The notes beneath the pieces are model-generated. The model was not told the DNA's origin. It did no database searches and saw only the letters and a program-made list of their open reading frames with translations. A DNA stretch of 64,000 bases. Source: Aurantiacibacter suaedae. GTDB lineage: Bacteria; Pseudomonadota; Alphaproteobacteria; Sphingomonadales; Sphingomonadaceae. The position numbers were made by a program, and so were the translations under genes. Each line of letters starts with the position of its first letter. Within the stretch, counting starts at the first letter, position 1. Location of the stretch: assembly GCF_005434915.1 (NCBI RefSeq), contig NZ_SKCG01000002.1, forward strand, positions 310,948 to 374,947. Direction: 5' to 3'. Of the stretch, positions 1 to 9,370 are shown in pieces.

Positions 1-1293
1 GATATAGTCGGGCCGGGTGCCTTTCTCGACCACCTCTCCCGAGAACACGATCTCATAACAAATCTGGATCGCCGCCTTGCCATAGGTGCCAAGATCGAGC
101 GTGCGCGGCCCCGGCCCCGGCCAGAAATCGATCGCCCCGGGCACCAGCCGCGACAGACCGAGCGGCTCAAGCAGCCAACGCATCGGCAGATACTCGCCAT
201 AAGGCACCAGATGGGCCTTGTAATAGCTGCCCACGATTGCGCCCTCGTCGTCAAGCACGGTCACCGCGTTGCGCGCACCAAGCGCACGGATCAGGCCATC
301 CTTTTCTCCGATCTCGAGATCGACTGCGCCGGTCATCAGCAGCGCGTTCTCGCCTATCACACCGGCCAGTCGCCGCCGCGCCAGCATCGGACTGCCGAAG
401 GCCGTGGTGCTGTCATAGTAGCGCTGCGGATAGCCTTCGCGCAGGTAGTCGACCATGCCGCTTTCGGGCCAGAGCACGATACGCTGCTCGCCTGGTGTCT
501 TCGGCAGCGAATTGGTGGCGAGACGCCAGAAATGATCCTCGTAAAGCGTGGGCTCGTGAACATCGCTCTGAGCGATATCAGGCTGAGCGATGGTGAGTGA
601 AAGGTCTCTATCATGCGGCGCCGGTTGCGGCAGGTACATGCCCGCGGCGAGTACCGCCGCCCCGCCTGCAAGCAAACCCCAACGCCGCGAACGCGCAGCC
701 GTGACCAGCGCCCAGCCAAGCAGCATGGCAAGGCCCGACAGCGCATAGGTGCCCATGAATGGGGAGAGCAGCGCCAGCCCCGGTCGCTCGAACGGGCCGA
801 GCAGCACCATGGCAAACGGGTTCCAGGCATAGCCGGTAAAAACCCAGCTGCGCAGCCATTCGGCTACGATCCAGCACCCGGCGAAGATCAGCGCAAAGCC
901 CCAGCCCGGCCCCATGCGGACAAGCGCGCGTCCGGCAGCTGCGGCAATGGCAGGATAGACAGCGAGGTAGACCGACAGCAGCGGCACCGCGATCCAGCCG
1001 AGCACCGCAGGCATTTCGGCCTGATAGGTGAAGGCCGTGGCGATCCAGCTGTTGCCGAGCGTAAAGTGGCCCATGCCGAACAGCCAGCCGAGCAGCGCCG
1101 CCTCGCGCCAGCCCGAGCTGCGGGCCACGATCAGCGCGAACAGCCCGGTGGCCAACAGCGCCAACGGCCATAGTCCGAGCGGCTGAAATCCGGTCGCCGC
1201 AAGAACGCCCAGAGCAAGCGACCACAAACCGGCCCGGCGCGGCTGGTTGGCGAGCAGGAACAGTCCGCGGTCAGTCTGTGCGGAGGCGACCAT
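1..1293 (-). CDS. lnt: Apolipoprotein N-acyltransferase (3' end cut by window edge)
   Basis: Inner-membrane enzyme that adds the third acyl chain to the N-terminal cysteine of lipoproteins, using phospholipid as donor. The 431 visible residues have a hydrophobic multi-span N-terminal half and a nitrilase-like periplasmic domain. All three catalytic residues of the family can be seen: Glu277 in WPES, Lys359 in YYKAHLVPYGEY and Cys412 in QICYE. The ATG at 1293 lies 8 bp after the stop of the DUF4167 gene, so the two are probably co-transcribed. The C-terminus is outside the window. Identification is firm; the exact start is the only soft point. Confidence 0.95.
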   Translation of the reverse strand, partial: MVASAQTDRGLFLLANQPRRAGLWSLALGVLAATGFQPLGLWPLALLATGLFALIVARSSGWREAALLGWLFGMGHFTLGNSWIATAFTYQAEMPAVLGWIAVPLLSVYLAVYPAIAAAAGRALVRMGPGWGFALIFAGCWIVAEWLRSWVFTGYAWNPFAMVLLGPFERPGLALLSPFMGTYALSGLAMLLGWALVTAARSRRWGLLAGGAAVLAAGMYLPQPAPHDRDLSLTIAQPDIAQSDVHEPTLYEDHFWRLATNSLPKTPGEQRIVLWPESGMVDYLREGYPQRYYDSTTAFGSPMLARRRLAGVIGENALLMTGAVDLEIGEKDGLIRALGARNAVTVLDDEGAIVGSYYKAHLVPYGEYLPMRWLLEPLGLSRLVPGAIDFWPGPGPRTLDLGTYGKAAIQICYEIVFSGEVVEKGTRPDYI

Positions 1294-1301
1294 CGCCCAA
1301 A

Positions 1302-2102
1302 TCAGCCGACGGCTTCGAGCGCCTCTTCACCGCCTTCATCGCGCCCTTCGTCGCGCGGCGTGCGCGGACGGCGAGTGCGGGTGGCACGCGGCTTGGCCTT
1401 GGGCTTTTTGGCCTTGGCATCGTCGGTTGCCTCGGCGTCGTCCGACTCGCTGTCGTCATCGTCGGAGTTGCGGGCGATGGCGGGCGGCAACATGCCGGGA
1501 TCGAGGCCGTTATCCTCGTCCTCATCGCTCTTGCCGTCGTCGCTGTCGTCGCTCTCGGCGGCACGGGTGCGGCGGCGCGGTGCGGCAGCCTTCTTCGGCT
1601 TGCGTTCGGCGCGAGCGGGGGTGAACGGGTTGTCACCGTCGTCCTCTTCGCCCTCAAGCCCCTCGTTGCCTTCCTCGGAACTCTTGTCCGATCCGTTCTC
1701 GGACCGCTCACGGCGCGGACGACGGGCGTTATCGCGACCCCCATCACGAGCATTATCACGGCCGCTATCGCGCTTGCTCTGCTCTTCTTCGCCGCGTTCG
1801 TCCTCGTTCTCGTCATCCGAGTCGCGATCGTTGCTGTTGCGGGCGCGGTGTTCATCCTTCTGCGCCTTGGTATCGGCGATGACGCGGAAATAGTGATCCG
1901 CGAACTGAAGGTAGTATTCGGTCTGCACGCGGTCGTCGTTCAAGGAGGCGTCGTGCGCCAGCTTCTTGTACTTCTCGAGCATCTGCGGCGCATTGCCGCG
2001 AGCCCGCGAATCGATCCGGTTGTTTGCGTTTCCGCCGCTTCCGCCGCCACGATTGTTGTTACCGCGACCGCGCCGACGATTGTTGTTTCGATTTTGATTC
2101 AA
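1302..2102 (-). CDS. DUF4167 domain protein with long charged disordered tail
   Basis: A 266-residue protein of unknown function. Residues 1-35 are rich in Asn, Arg and Gly, as in RNA-binding tails. A short conserved block (about 35-85, around APQMLEKYKKLAHDA and EYYLQFADHYFRV) matches what I know of the DUF4167 family. The remaining two thirds alternate acidic and basic runs and are probably disordered. It lies downstream of prfA-prmC, an arrangement common in alphaproteobacteria, which with the Arg/Gly-rich start suggests a link to ribosomes or RNA. That role is inference. Confidence 0.85.
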   Translation of the reverse strand: MNQNRNNNRRRGRGNNNRGGGSGGNANNRIDSRARGNAPQMLEKYKKLAHDASLNDDRVQTEYYLQFADHYFRVIADTKAQKDEHRARNSNDRDSDDENEDERGEEEQSKRDSGRDNARDGGRDNARRPRRERSENGSDKSSEEGNEGLEGEEDDGDNPFTPARAERKPKKAAAPRRRTRAAESDDSDDGKSDEDEDNGLDPGMLPPAIARNSDDDDSESDDAEATDDAKAKKPKAKPRATRTRRPRTPRDEGRDEGGEEALEAVG

Positions 2103-2257
2103 GAGAAATCCGCTTCCTCATTTCGGCCAAGTCTGAAAAGCTGTTCCATGCTGAAAGCTAGTCTGCCCTGCGGCCACATGACCCTTCGTGCTGGCACCAA
2201 CCGTGGTGCGCATTCCCGCTGTTATTCTTCTGCCAGTGCTGCAATCCGGCAGCATTT

Positions 2258-2286
2258 GCATAAGAATGTCTGGGTAGGCCTGTCAG
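2258..2286 (-). promoter_or_regulatory. Candidate sigma-70 promoter for the DUF4167-lnt unit
   Basis: On the minus strand CTGACA (2281-2286) is followed after 17 bp by TTATGC (2258-2263). This sits in the 266-bp gap between prmC and the DUF4167 gene and would give a leader of about 150 nt. The gap also holds a small inverted repeat, GTGCAG/CTGCAC. The match is moderate and was found by eye. Confidence 0.35.
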
Positions 2287-2368
2287 GTGCAGGAATTATC
2301 CTCTGCACCCAAGGCTTGAAGAAATGGTTAGAGGTTCGCGAAGACTTTGCCAAGCCCCTATTGCAGGA

Positions 2369-3192
2369 TCATCGCCTGAGAACGAGCGCTCTGGGCCTTT
2401 CGGCCAGATCGCGCCGCAGTTCGGTGGCAAATCCTTCAGCTCTCGCCAAGGCACTCACAGCCTCGGCCTGTTGCCATCCGATCTCGACCACGACCACACC
2501 GTTTTCAGCCAGCAGGCCGCGCAGTTGCGGAATTAGCACGCGATAATCGTCAAGCCCATCGGCGCCGGCGAACAGCGCTTCGGCAGGTTCCCAGTCTCGC
2601 ACCTGCGGGTCAAGCGCAGCATCGGCTTCGACATAGGGCGGGTTGGCGAGGACGAGATCGAACTTGCCGAGGCCGTCAGCCCAACCGGGACGGGTCCAGT
2701 CGGCCGCGATAATCTCTGCGCGCTCTGCCAGACCAAGCGCCTCGGCATTCGCCTGAGCACAATGACGCGCGACTTGTGAAGCGTCGATCCCAATACCCTG
2801 CGCGGCCGGGCGCTCGGACAGAAATGTCAGCAGCAATGCGCCCGATCCTGTGCCGCAATCGAGCACACGTGCATCGGGGCGGGCATAGTCGAGCGCGGCC
2901 TGAACTGTAGGCTCGCTGTCGGCGCGGGGGATCAGCACGCCGGGGGTGACCGCAAAGGGGCGGCCGTAAAATTCCTGTTCGCCAATGATGTAAGCAACGG
3001 GCTCGTGCGCCGCGCGCCGTTCGATCAGCGCCGCGAACGCGCCTGGTTCTCGCGCCTGCATATGGCGCAGGAACAGGTCCGAGCGGTTGACGCCCAGAAC
3101 ATGCGCCATCAGCAATTCGGCATCGAGACGGGCGGTGTCGGTGACCTCGGCCAGCCGGTCGGCCGCCTCGCGCAATGCCTGGGCGACGGTGC

Positions 3193-3196
<4 letters not shown>
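2369..3196 (-). CDS. prmC: Peptide chain release factor N5-glutamine methyltransferase
   Basis: Methylates the glutamine of the GGQ motif in release factors, using S-adenosylmethionine. The 275 residues have the usual N-terminal helical domain followed by a Rossmann methyltransferase fold. The SAM loop is [13 protein letters not shown] and the glutamine-binding signature is [11 protein letters not shown]. The start overlaps the end of prfA by 4 bp, the classic prfA-prmC pairing, so enzyme and substrate are translationally coupled. Confidence 0.96.
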
Positions 3197-4260
<1,064 letters not shown>

Positions 4261-4280
4261 GGGGTTCTCTAATTCGTCGT

Positions 4281-4358
4281 CCCGGACTTGATCCGAGACC
4301 GCGCTTGTTTAGGCGGGCCTTGCCAATGTGAACAGCCCAGCCCCGGATCAAGTCCGGG
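4281..4358. repeat. Inverted repeat between hisS and prfA
   Basis: CCCGGACTTGATCCG (4281-4295) and its perfect complement CGGATCAAGTCCGGG (4344-4358) flank a 48-nt loop. It nearly fills the 111-bp gap between hisS and prfA. The stem has no U-tract, so it is not a standard terminator. The arm resembles dispersed intergenic repeats that I remember from sphingomonad genomes; that resemblance was not checked. Confidence 0.75.
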
Positions 4359-4371
4359 GCGACGGTGGGGG

Positions 4372-5631
4372 TTAAATGTTGTGCCTCATAGCGTTCCACG
4401 CTGCCTCAACCTCAGACGCCTTCGGATTGGAACCACGAAAGTTGGAGGTCACACCTTCAACAGACGTTCGTAACGAAACGATTGCACTCGCAGGGGTCTT
4501 AACCGCTTTGTCGAAACGCTTCCTCGGTGAACCACTCGCGATGAGATCAGCCGAAAAACCTAGCTCGCGGAATTTTGCCAAAGCGCCAATAGCTTTCGGT
4601 ATCATGTCATCGGATTCAGCGACGACTATCACGTCCGTAGCGGTAGGCTCTTTCTCACCCACAAGCATCGCCAGCCGCTCGATCCCCGCTGCCCAGCCGA
4701 CCGCCGGGGTATGAGGTCCCCCAAGGGAGTACAGCAAGCCGTCGTAGCGCCCGCCACCGAGTATCGTGCTCTGGCTGCCGAGCGCCGCCGCTGCCGCCGA
4801 ACCTTCGTCTGGGATGAACTCAAAGGCGGTGTGGCGATAGTAATCCAGTCCACGCACGAGCCCCTCCGCGCGCGTCCAATTGACCCCCGCCGCATCGAGG
4901 CCGCTGGTGACAGCATCGAAGAACATGCGGGCCTCGTCAGAGAGGAAGACATCGATCTTCGGCGCATCGGCCACGAACTGACGATCACGCGGGTCTTTCG
5001 AATCGAGGATTCGCAGCGGGTTCTTCTCCAGCCGCTCCTGCGAATCCTCGCTCAGTTCGCCACGCACCGCCGCAAAGTACTCGATCAATGCGCGGCGCCA
5101 TACTTCACGGCTGTGAGCATCGCCCAGTGTGTTGAGGTGCAAGGTCACGCCCTCGATCCCCAGCTCGCGCAAAAGCTGGTCGGCCATGGCGAGCAATTCG
5201 ACATCGGCCTGCGGCTCGCCCGCGCCGAGGATTTCGGCGTCGATCTGGTGGAACTGGCGATAGCGGCCCTTCTGCGGCCGCTCGTAGCGGAACAAAGGCC
5301 CGTGCGTCGCGACCTTCAGCGGCGCGTGCTGCTGCCAGCCGTTGGTGAGGAACGCGCGCGCAATCCCCGCCGTGAACTCGGGCCGCAAGGTGAGCGATTC
5401 CCCGCCCCGATCCTCGAACGAATACATTTCCTTGGAGACCACGTCCGTCGTCTCGCCGATGGCGCGGCTGAAAACCTCGGTCTTCTCGAAAACCGGCATC
5501 TCCACCCGGCGAAACCGATACAGTTTGCGCACGCGCTCGAACGTTTCGACCACGAAGGCGAAGGCCTCGGCGTCGGGGCCAAAAATGTCCTGCGTGCCGC
5601 GAATGGCCTGCGGCGTTTTGATCTTGCTCAT
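4372..5631 (-). CDS. hisS: Histidine--tRNA ligase
   Basis: Class II aminoacyl-tRNA synthetase that charges tRNA-His. The 419 residues contain motif 2 ([17 protein letters not shown]), the histidine-binding signatures [13 protein letters not shown] and LGGGRYDGL, and motif 3 (GWAAGIERL). A C-terminal anticodon-binding domain follows. The start is near TIRGTQD, the usual first conserved block (here [10 protein letters not shown]). It diverges from ppa across a 222-bp gap. Confidence 0.97.
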   Translation of the reverse strand: MSKIKTPQAIRGTQDIFGPDAEAFAFVVETFERVRKLYRFRRVEMPVFEKTEVFSRAIGETTDVVSKEMYSFEDRGGESLTLRPEFTAGIARAFLTNGWQQHAPLKVATHGPLFRYERPQKGRYRQFHQIDAEILGAGEPQADVELLAMADQLLRELGIEGVTLHLNTLGDAHSREVWRRALIEYFAAVRGELSEDSQERLEKNPLRILDSKDPRDRQFVADAPKIDVFLSDEARMFFDAVTSGLDAAGVNWTRAEGLVRGLDYYRHTAFEFIPDEGSAAAAALGSQSTILGGGRYDGLLYSLGGPHTPAVGWAAGIERLAMLVGEKEPTATDVIVVAESDDMIPKAIGALAKFRELGFSADLIASGSPRKRFDKAVKTPASAIVSLRTSVEGVTSNFRGSNPKASEVEAAWNAMRHNI

Positions 5632-5853
5632 GGGGTGGGGCGTTTAGGAGGTGGGGCAAATTTGCGCAATCTCCTCCTCCGCCGAGCGCCTGAACTGCCC
5701 GCCATTTTCATCCCGTCGCGCAGACCAGACGCATTGTGGCACACTGCACAATTGCCTCTCGCAATCGCACAATCGTTGGGCTAGTCGGCACTCCGAGTTC
5801 GCCCACGAACACAAAGTCTTGCCTGTTTTCTTCACCAGAGGAACCACAACTCC

Positions 5854-6387
5854 ATGCGCATCGAACACATCCCCACCGGCGACAATCCGCCCGAAAGCCT
5901 GAATGTTCTGATCGAGGTGCCGGTCGGCGGAGAACCGGTGAAGTATGAATTCGACAAGCAATCGGGCGCGCTGTTCGTCGACCGCATTCTGCACACACCG
6001 ATGCGCTATCCGGCGAACTATGGCTTCGTGCCGCACACGCTATCGCCCGATGGCGATCCGCTCGATGCGCTGGTCGTGGCGCGCAGCCCGTTCATTCCCG
6101 GCTGCGTGGTCCGCGCCCGCCCGATCGCGGTGCTAAACCTCGAAGACGAGCATGGCGGCGACGAGAAGCTGCTGTGCGTGCCGGTCGATTCGACCTTCCC
6201 CTATTACCGCGACGTCACCGAAAAGGGCGACCTGCCCGAAATCGTGCTGATGCAGATCGAACACTTCTTCACCCACTACAAAGACCTTGAGAAGGAAAAG
6301 TGGGTGCGCGTGGGCACTTGGGGCGGCGCCGATGAGGCCCGCCAGGTGGTCCTCGAAGCAATCGAACGCTACAACGACGCCAAGTAA
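5854..6387 (+). CDS. ppa: Inorganic pyrophosphatase (family I)
   Basis: Cytoplasmic Mg2+-dependent enzyme that hydrolyses pyrophosphate from biosynthetic reactions. The 177 residues are the normal bacterial length. The metal-binding signature appears as DGDPLDALV, and the conserved FDKQSGALFVDR and YPANYGFVPHT blocks are present. It stands alone, diverges from hisS and ends in a strong shared terminator. Confidence 0.97.
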   Translation: MRIEHIPTGDNPPESLNVLIEVPVGGEPVKYEFDKQSGALFVDRILHTPMRYPANYGFVPHTLSPDGDPLDALVVARSPFIPGCVVRARPIAVLNLEDEHGGDEKLLCVPVDSTFPYYRDVTEKGDLPEIVLMQIEHFFTHYKDLEKEKWVRVGTWGGADEARQVVLEAIERYNDAK

Positions 6388-6408
6388 GCGCCAAAACAAC
6401 CTATCACG

Positions 6409-6445
6409 AAAAAGGGGCCGGAGCGGGAAACTCCGGCCCCTTTTT
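6409..6445. terminator. Bidirectional intrinsic terminator (ppa / MscS)
   Basis: AAAAAGGGGCCGGAG (6409-6423), a 7-nt loop and CTCCGGCCCCTTTTT (6431-6445) form a perfect 15-bp hairpin with a U-tract in both directions. It sits between convergent ppa and the BON-MscS gene, whose stop codon it touches. Confidence 0.93.
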
Positions 6446-7893
6446 CATTCCACCGGACGTGAAGTGTCGAGCAGGTCGTTATCCGCCGGAGTGGTGGCGC
6501 GCTCTTCCTCCACCATGCGCGCGATCTCGTCCTGCGGGCCGAGGTCTTCGGCATGACTGGCCGCAGGCACGGGGACGGGCGCAGGGGCAGACGGCGCGGG
6601 CGCTTGGCCCTCCGGCTCGGCGCGGCGGGTGCTTTGCAACGGCAGCGGCTCGGTGCGCTGGTCGAAACGGAGGCGATAGATCGGCTCGGGCAAGCCGAAG
6701 CCCGCCCCTTCCAGAGCCGACTTGACCTCGACGATCGCGCGGCTGCGGGCGCGGTGCCAGTCGCTCTCTCGCTGATCCACCCAGCCGAGAAAGCGAACCT
6801 GCACGTTGGAATCGCCCACATCGACCAGCCGCGCTTCCGGCGCGGGCTTGTCGATCACGAAAGCGAGACCCGCCAGCACCTGCCGCCCAAGCACGCGCGC
6901 GGCTTCGACATCGTCGTCCGCATCGACCCCGAGCACGAAATCGAACCGCCGCTGCGGGTTCGTGGTGTAGTTGAGGATCACTGCCTTGAAGACGGTGGAA
7001 TTGGGAATGCGCAGGTGGTTGCCGTCAAGCGTCATCAGGATCGTGGCGCGGCTGGTCAGGCGCACCACGCGACCCTCGCGGTCGTCGATCACCACCCAGT
7101 CATTGGGGCGGAATGGCTGTCGCAGGCTCAGCATCAGCGAGGCGACGTAGTTCTCCACCGTGTCGCGCATGGCAAAGCCCAGCGCCACGCCGATCACGCC
7201 GGCACCGCCGAGCACCGCGCCCATCAGCGCGCCGGCCCCGATCATGTCGAGCGCCACGACCACGCCGCCGAGCACGAAGACGAACCGCAGCGCACTAGCG
7301 ATCAGCTCAGCGAGGAAAGCGTTGGGCGTAAGGCGCCGCCAAAGGCTGTCGAACGAAGCGAGCATATAGCCGAAAGCTCCGATGGCCAGTCCGGCGAGCA
7401 CGGCAATGCCCACCAGCGGCAGGCTGCGCAGCAGGCCGGTCAGGCGATCCTGCAAGCCCTGCGCCTCGGCGCCGACATCAATCGAGACATCGCGCTCGAT
7501 AAGGTTTTCGACCGTCACCACGCCATCGACGCCCGTGGCAATCGCCTCGGCCCGCGCACTGGCGGCGGTGTCGGGCACAAGGCCGCCGAGCGTCACCACC
7601 CCCTCGCTGGCGCTGACCGTCACATCGGCAAGGCTGGGGACATTGGCGAAAATATCGGACAGGCGGGTCACGATGCGCTCGTCCTGATCGTCCTCGCGTT
7701 CCAGTGCAATCGGGGCGCTGGGGGGCGTGGGTTCGGCCTCTTCGGGCGCGGCACTTTCCTCGCCAGTGAAGACCTGCGCGCCGCTGACGGGCGCAGCCAT
7801 GCCCGGTGCAGACAGAGCGGACAGAGCCAGAATGGCGAAAAGCCTGGCGAGGAGCGTCTGAACGGAAGTCATCGCCAAGGGTCTAGCAGACAA
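6445..7893 (-). CDS. MscS-family mechanosensitive channel with periplasmic BON domain
   Basis: A small-conductance mechanosensitive channel-type protein of 482 residues. A cleavable signal peptide (about 1-35, ending near GMAAPV) precedes a BON domain (about 58-120, with VTVSASEGVVTLGGLVPD), then several membrane spans and the MscS pore and beta domain (GVIGVALGFAMRDTVENYVAS; FRPNDWVVIDDREGRV). The C-terminus is Pro/Ala-rich. BON domains bind membranes or hydrophobic ligands, so this one may tie the channel to the envelope; that is inference. An internal ATG at 7872 could be the true start. It converges on ppa. Confidence 0.9.
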   Translation of the reverse strand: MSARPLAMTSVQTLLARLFAILALSALSAPGMAAPVSGAQVFTGEESAAPEEAEPTPPSAPIALEREDDQDERIVTRLSDIFANVPSLADVTVSASEGVVTLGGLVPDTAASARAEAIATGVDGVVTVENLIERDVSIDVGAEAQGLQDRLTGLLRSLPLVGIAVLAGLAIGAFGYMLASFDSLWRRLTPNAFLAELIASALRFVFVLGGVVVALDMIGAGALMGAVLGGAGVIGVALGFAMRDTVENYVASLMLSLRQPFRPNDWVVIDDREGRVVRLTSRATILMTLDGNHLRIPNSTVFKAVILNYTTNPQRRFDFVLGVDADDDVEAARVLGRQVLAGLAFVIDKPAPEARLVDVGDSNVQVRFLGWVDQRESDWHRARSRAIVEVKSALEGAGFGLPEPIYRLRFDQRTEPLPLQSTRRAEPEGQAPAPSAPAPVPVPAASHAEDLGPQDEIARMVEEERATTPADNDLLDTSRPVE

Positions 7894-7924
7894 TCGCGCG
7901 ATGCCCAGCAGCAGCGGTGCGTGG

Positions 7925-8317
7925 TCAGAACAGCGCCAGCATCGCCTTGGCGAAAAGGGTGAGGATTACCGGCAGGGATAACGCCCCGGCCCATATCATC
8001 GCCACGTCGCGGCGAAAGACACCGGACAAGGCCGGATCGCCCGCCTCAGCGTCGCTCAGACCTTCCCAGCGTTTCTCGAACCAGCGGCAGGCAGGAATGA
8101 TCGCCGCGACCAGCACGATGAGCGCGAAATAGGGCAGGATATTGCCGTTGCCCGTTTTCAGCGCGCCCATGGTCACGAAGATATGCAGGCCGGTGTAAAC
8201 CAGCAGTGCGAAAGCGACGTGGTCGCTGATCCGCTTGCGATAATCGATTGCGCCTTGCGCAAGGCCATCTGATGCGACCGGTTTGCGAACAAGGCTTTTT
8301 GCCAGAGCGTCAACCAT
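7925..8317 (-). CDS. Small membrane protein of unknown function
   Basis: A 130-residue protein that I do not recognise. It has three hydrophobic stretches: around HVAFALLVYTGLHIFVTM, ILPYFALIVLVAAIIP and MIWAGALSLPVILTLFAKAM. The middle contains a charged loop (CRWFEKRWEGLSDAEAGD). It diverges from lptB across a 166-bp gap and follows the BON-MscS gene in the same direction. Codon use looks normal for the window, so it is probably real. Confidence 0.75.
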   Translation of the reverse strand: MVDALAKSLVRKPVASDGLAQGAIDYRKRISDHVAFALLVYTGLHIFVTMGALKTGNGNILPYFALIVLVAAIIPACRWFEKRWEGLSDAEAGDPALSGVFRRDVAMIWAGALSLPVILTLFAKAMLALF

Positions 8318-8483
8318 GACAGGCTCCTATCCCAGTTAGATGAACAAGTTGTCAGATTCGCGGCATTCTTGCAAGTCTATCAACTATATGTTCAATCGAA
8401 GCCGCTATCGCTGGCCCCAATGGCCATGCACGAACCCTGCCAATTGCCCTTCAATGGCGCACAATTCATGCTAGAGGGCAGAC

Positions 8484-9299
8484 ATGAGCGCGATTGACGA
8501 CAGCACCATCGACCCCCGGGATCTGGCCGAAAGCATGGCCGATGGTCCCTCCAACGCCGCCCCTGATCTGCCCCCGCAGGGCGGTCTCGAAGTGGTCTCG
8601 ATCGCCAAGAGCTACGACAAGCGCAGCGTCCTGTCGGACATTTCGCTGACCGTGGCCAAGGGCGAGGTGCTCGGCCTGCTCGGCCCCAACGGCGCGGGCA
8701 AGACGACCTGTTTCTATTCGATCATGGGGCTGGTGAAGCCGGATTCGGGCCGCATCATGATGGACGGGGTCGATGTCACCAAGCTGCCGATGTACCGCCG
8801 CTCGATCCTTGGCCTCGGCTATCTGCCGCAGGAAACCAGCATCTTTCGCGGGATGACGGTTGAACAGAACATCCTGTGCGTGCTCGAAATGGTCGAGCCG
8901 GACAAGGAAATCCGCAAGGCCGAGCTGGAGCGATTGCTCGAAGAGTTCCACATCACCCGCCTGCGCGACAGCCCGGCGATGGCACTCTCGGGCGGCGAGC
9001 GGCGGCGCTGCGAAATCGCCCGCGCGCTGGCAGCCAAGCCCTCGATCATGCTGCTCGACGAGCCCTTCGCGGGGATCGACCCGCTTTCGATCAGTGATAT
9101 TCGTGGGCTGGTGAAGGATCTCAAGAGTCGCGGGATCGGCGTGCTGATCACCGACCATAACGTGCGCGAGACGCTCGACATCGTCGATCGCGCCTGCATC
9201 ATCTACGGTGGCCAGGTGTTGTTCGCCGGCTCACCGCAGGAGTTGGTCGCGGACGAGAATGTGCGCCGCCTCTACCTCGGCGAGGACTTCTCGCTTTGA
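8484..9299 (+). CDS. lptB: LPS export ABC transporter ATPase
   Basis: Cytoplasmic ATPase of the LptB2FGC complex that extracts lipopolysaccharide from the inner membrane. The 271 residues hold Walker A (GPNGAGKTT), Q-loop (YLPQE), signature (LSGGERRR), Walker B (IMLLDEPF) and H-loop (ITDHNVRE). A 33-residue acidic N-terminal extension precedes the conserved region, so an internal start (ATG at residue 18) is possible. lptA and lptC, often adjacent, are absent here; rpoN follows, a common lptB neighbour. Confidence 0.95.
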   Translation: MSAIDDSTIDPRDLAESMADGPSNAAPDLPPQGGLEVVSIAKSYDKRSVLSDISLTVAKGEVLGLLGPNGAGKTTCFYSIMGLVKPDSGRIMMDGVDVTKLPMYRRSILGLGYLPQETSIFRGMTVEQNILCVLEMVEPDKEIRKAELERLLEEFHITRLRDSPAMALSGGERRRCEIARALAAKPSIMLLDEPFAGIDPLSISDIRGLVKDLKSRGIGVLITDHNVRETLDIVDRACIIYGGQVLFAGSPQELVADENVRRLYLGEDFSL

Positions 9300-9320
9300 T
9301 GATGAATGCCCGCCCAAACA

Positions 9321-9355
9321 CCGCTCGTCCTGAGTCCGAGGCTCAGGACGAGCGG
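9321..9355. repeat. Palindromic hairpin between lptB and rpoN
   Basis: CCGCTCGTCCTGAG (9321-9334) and its perfect complement (9342-9355) enclose a 7-nt loop. There is no U-tract, so termination is doubtful. The rpoN ribosome-binding site, AGGAGG, starts just downstream. Confidence 0.75.
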
Positions 9356-9370
9356 GCTTAGGAGGATATC

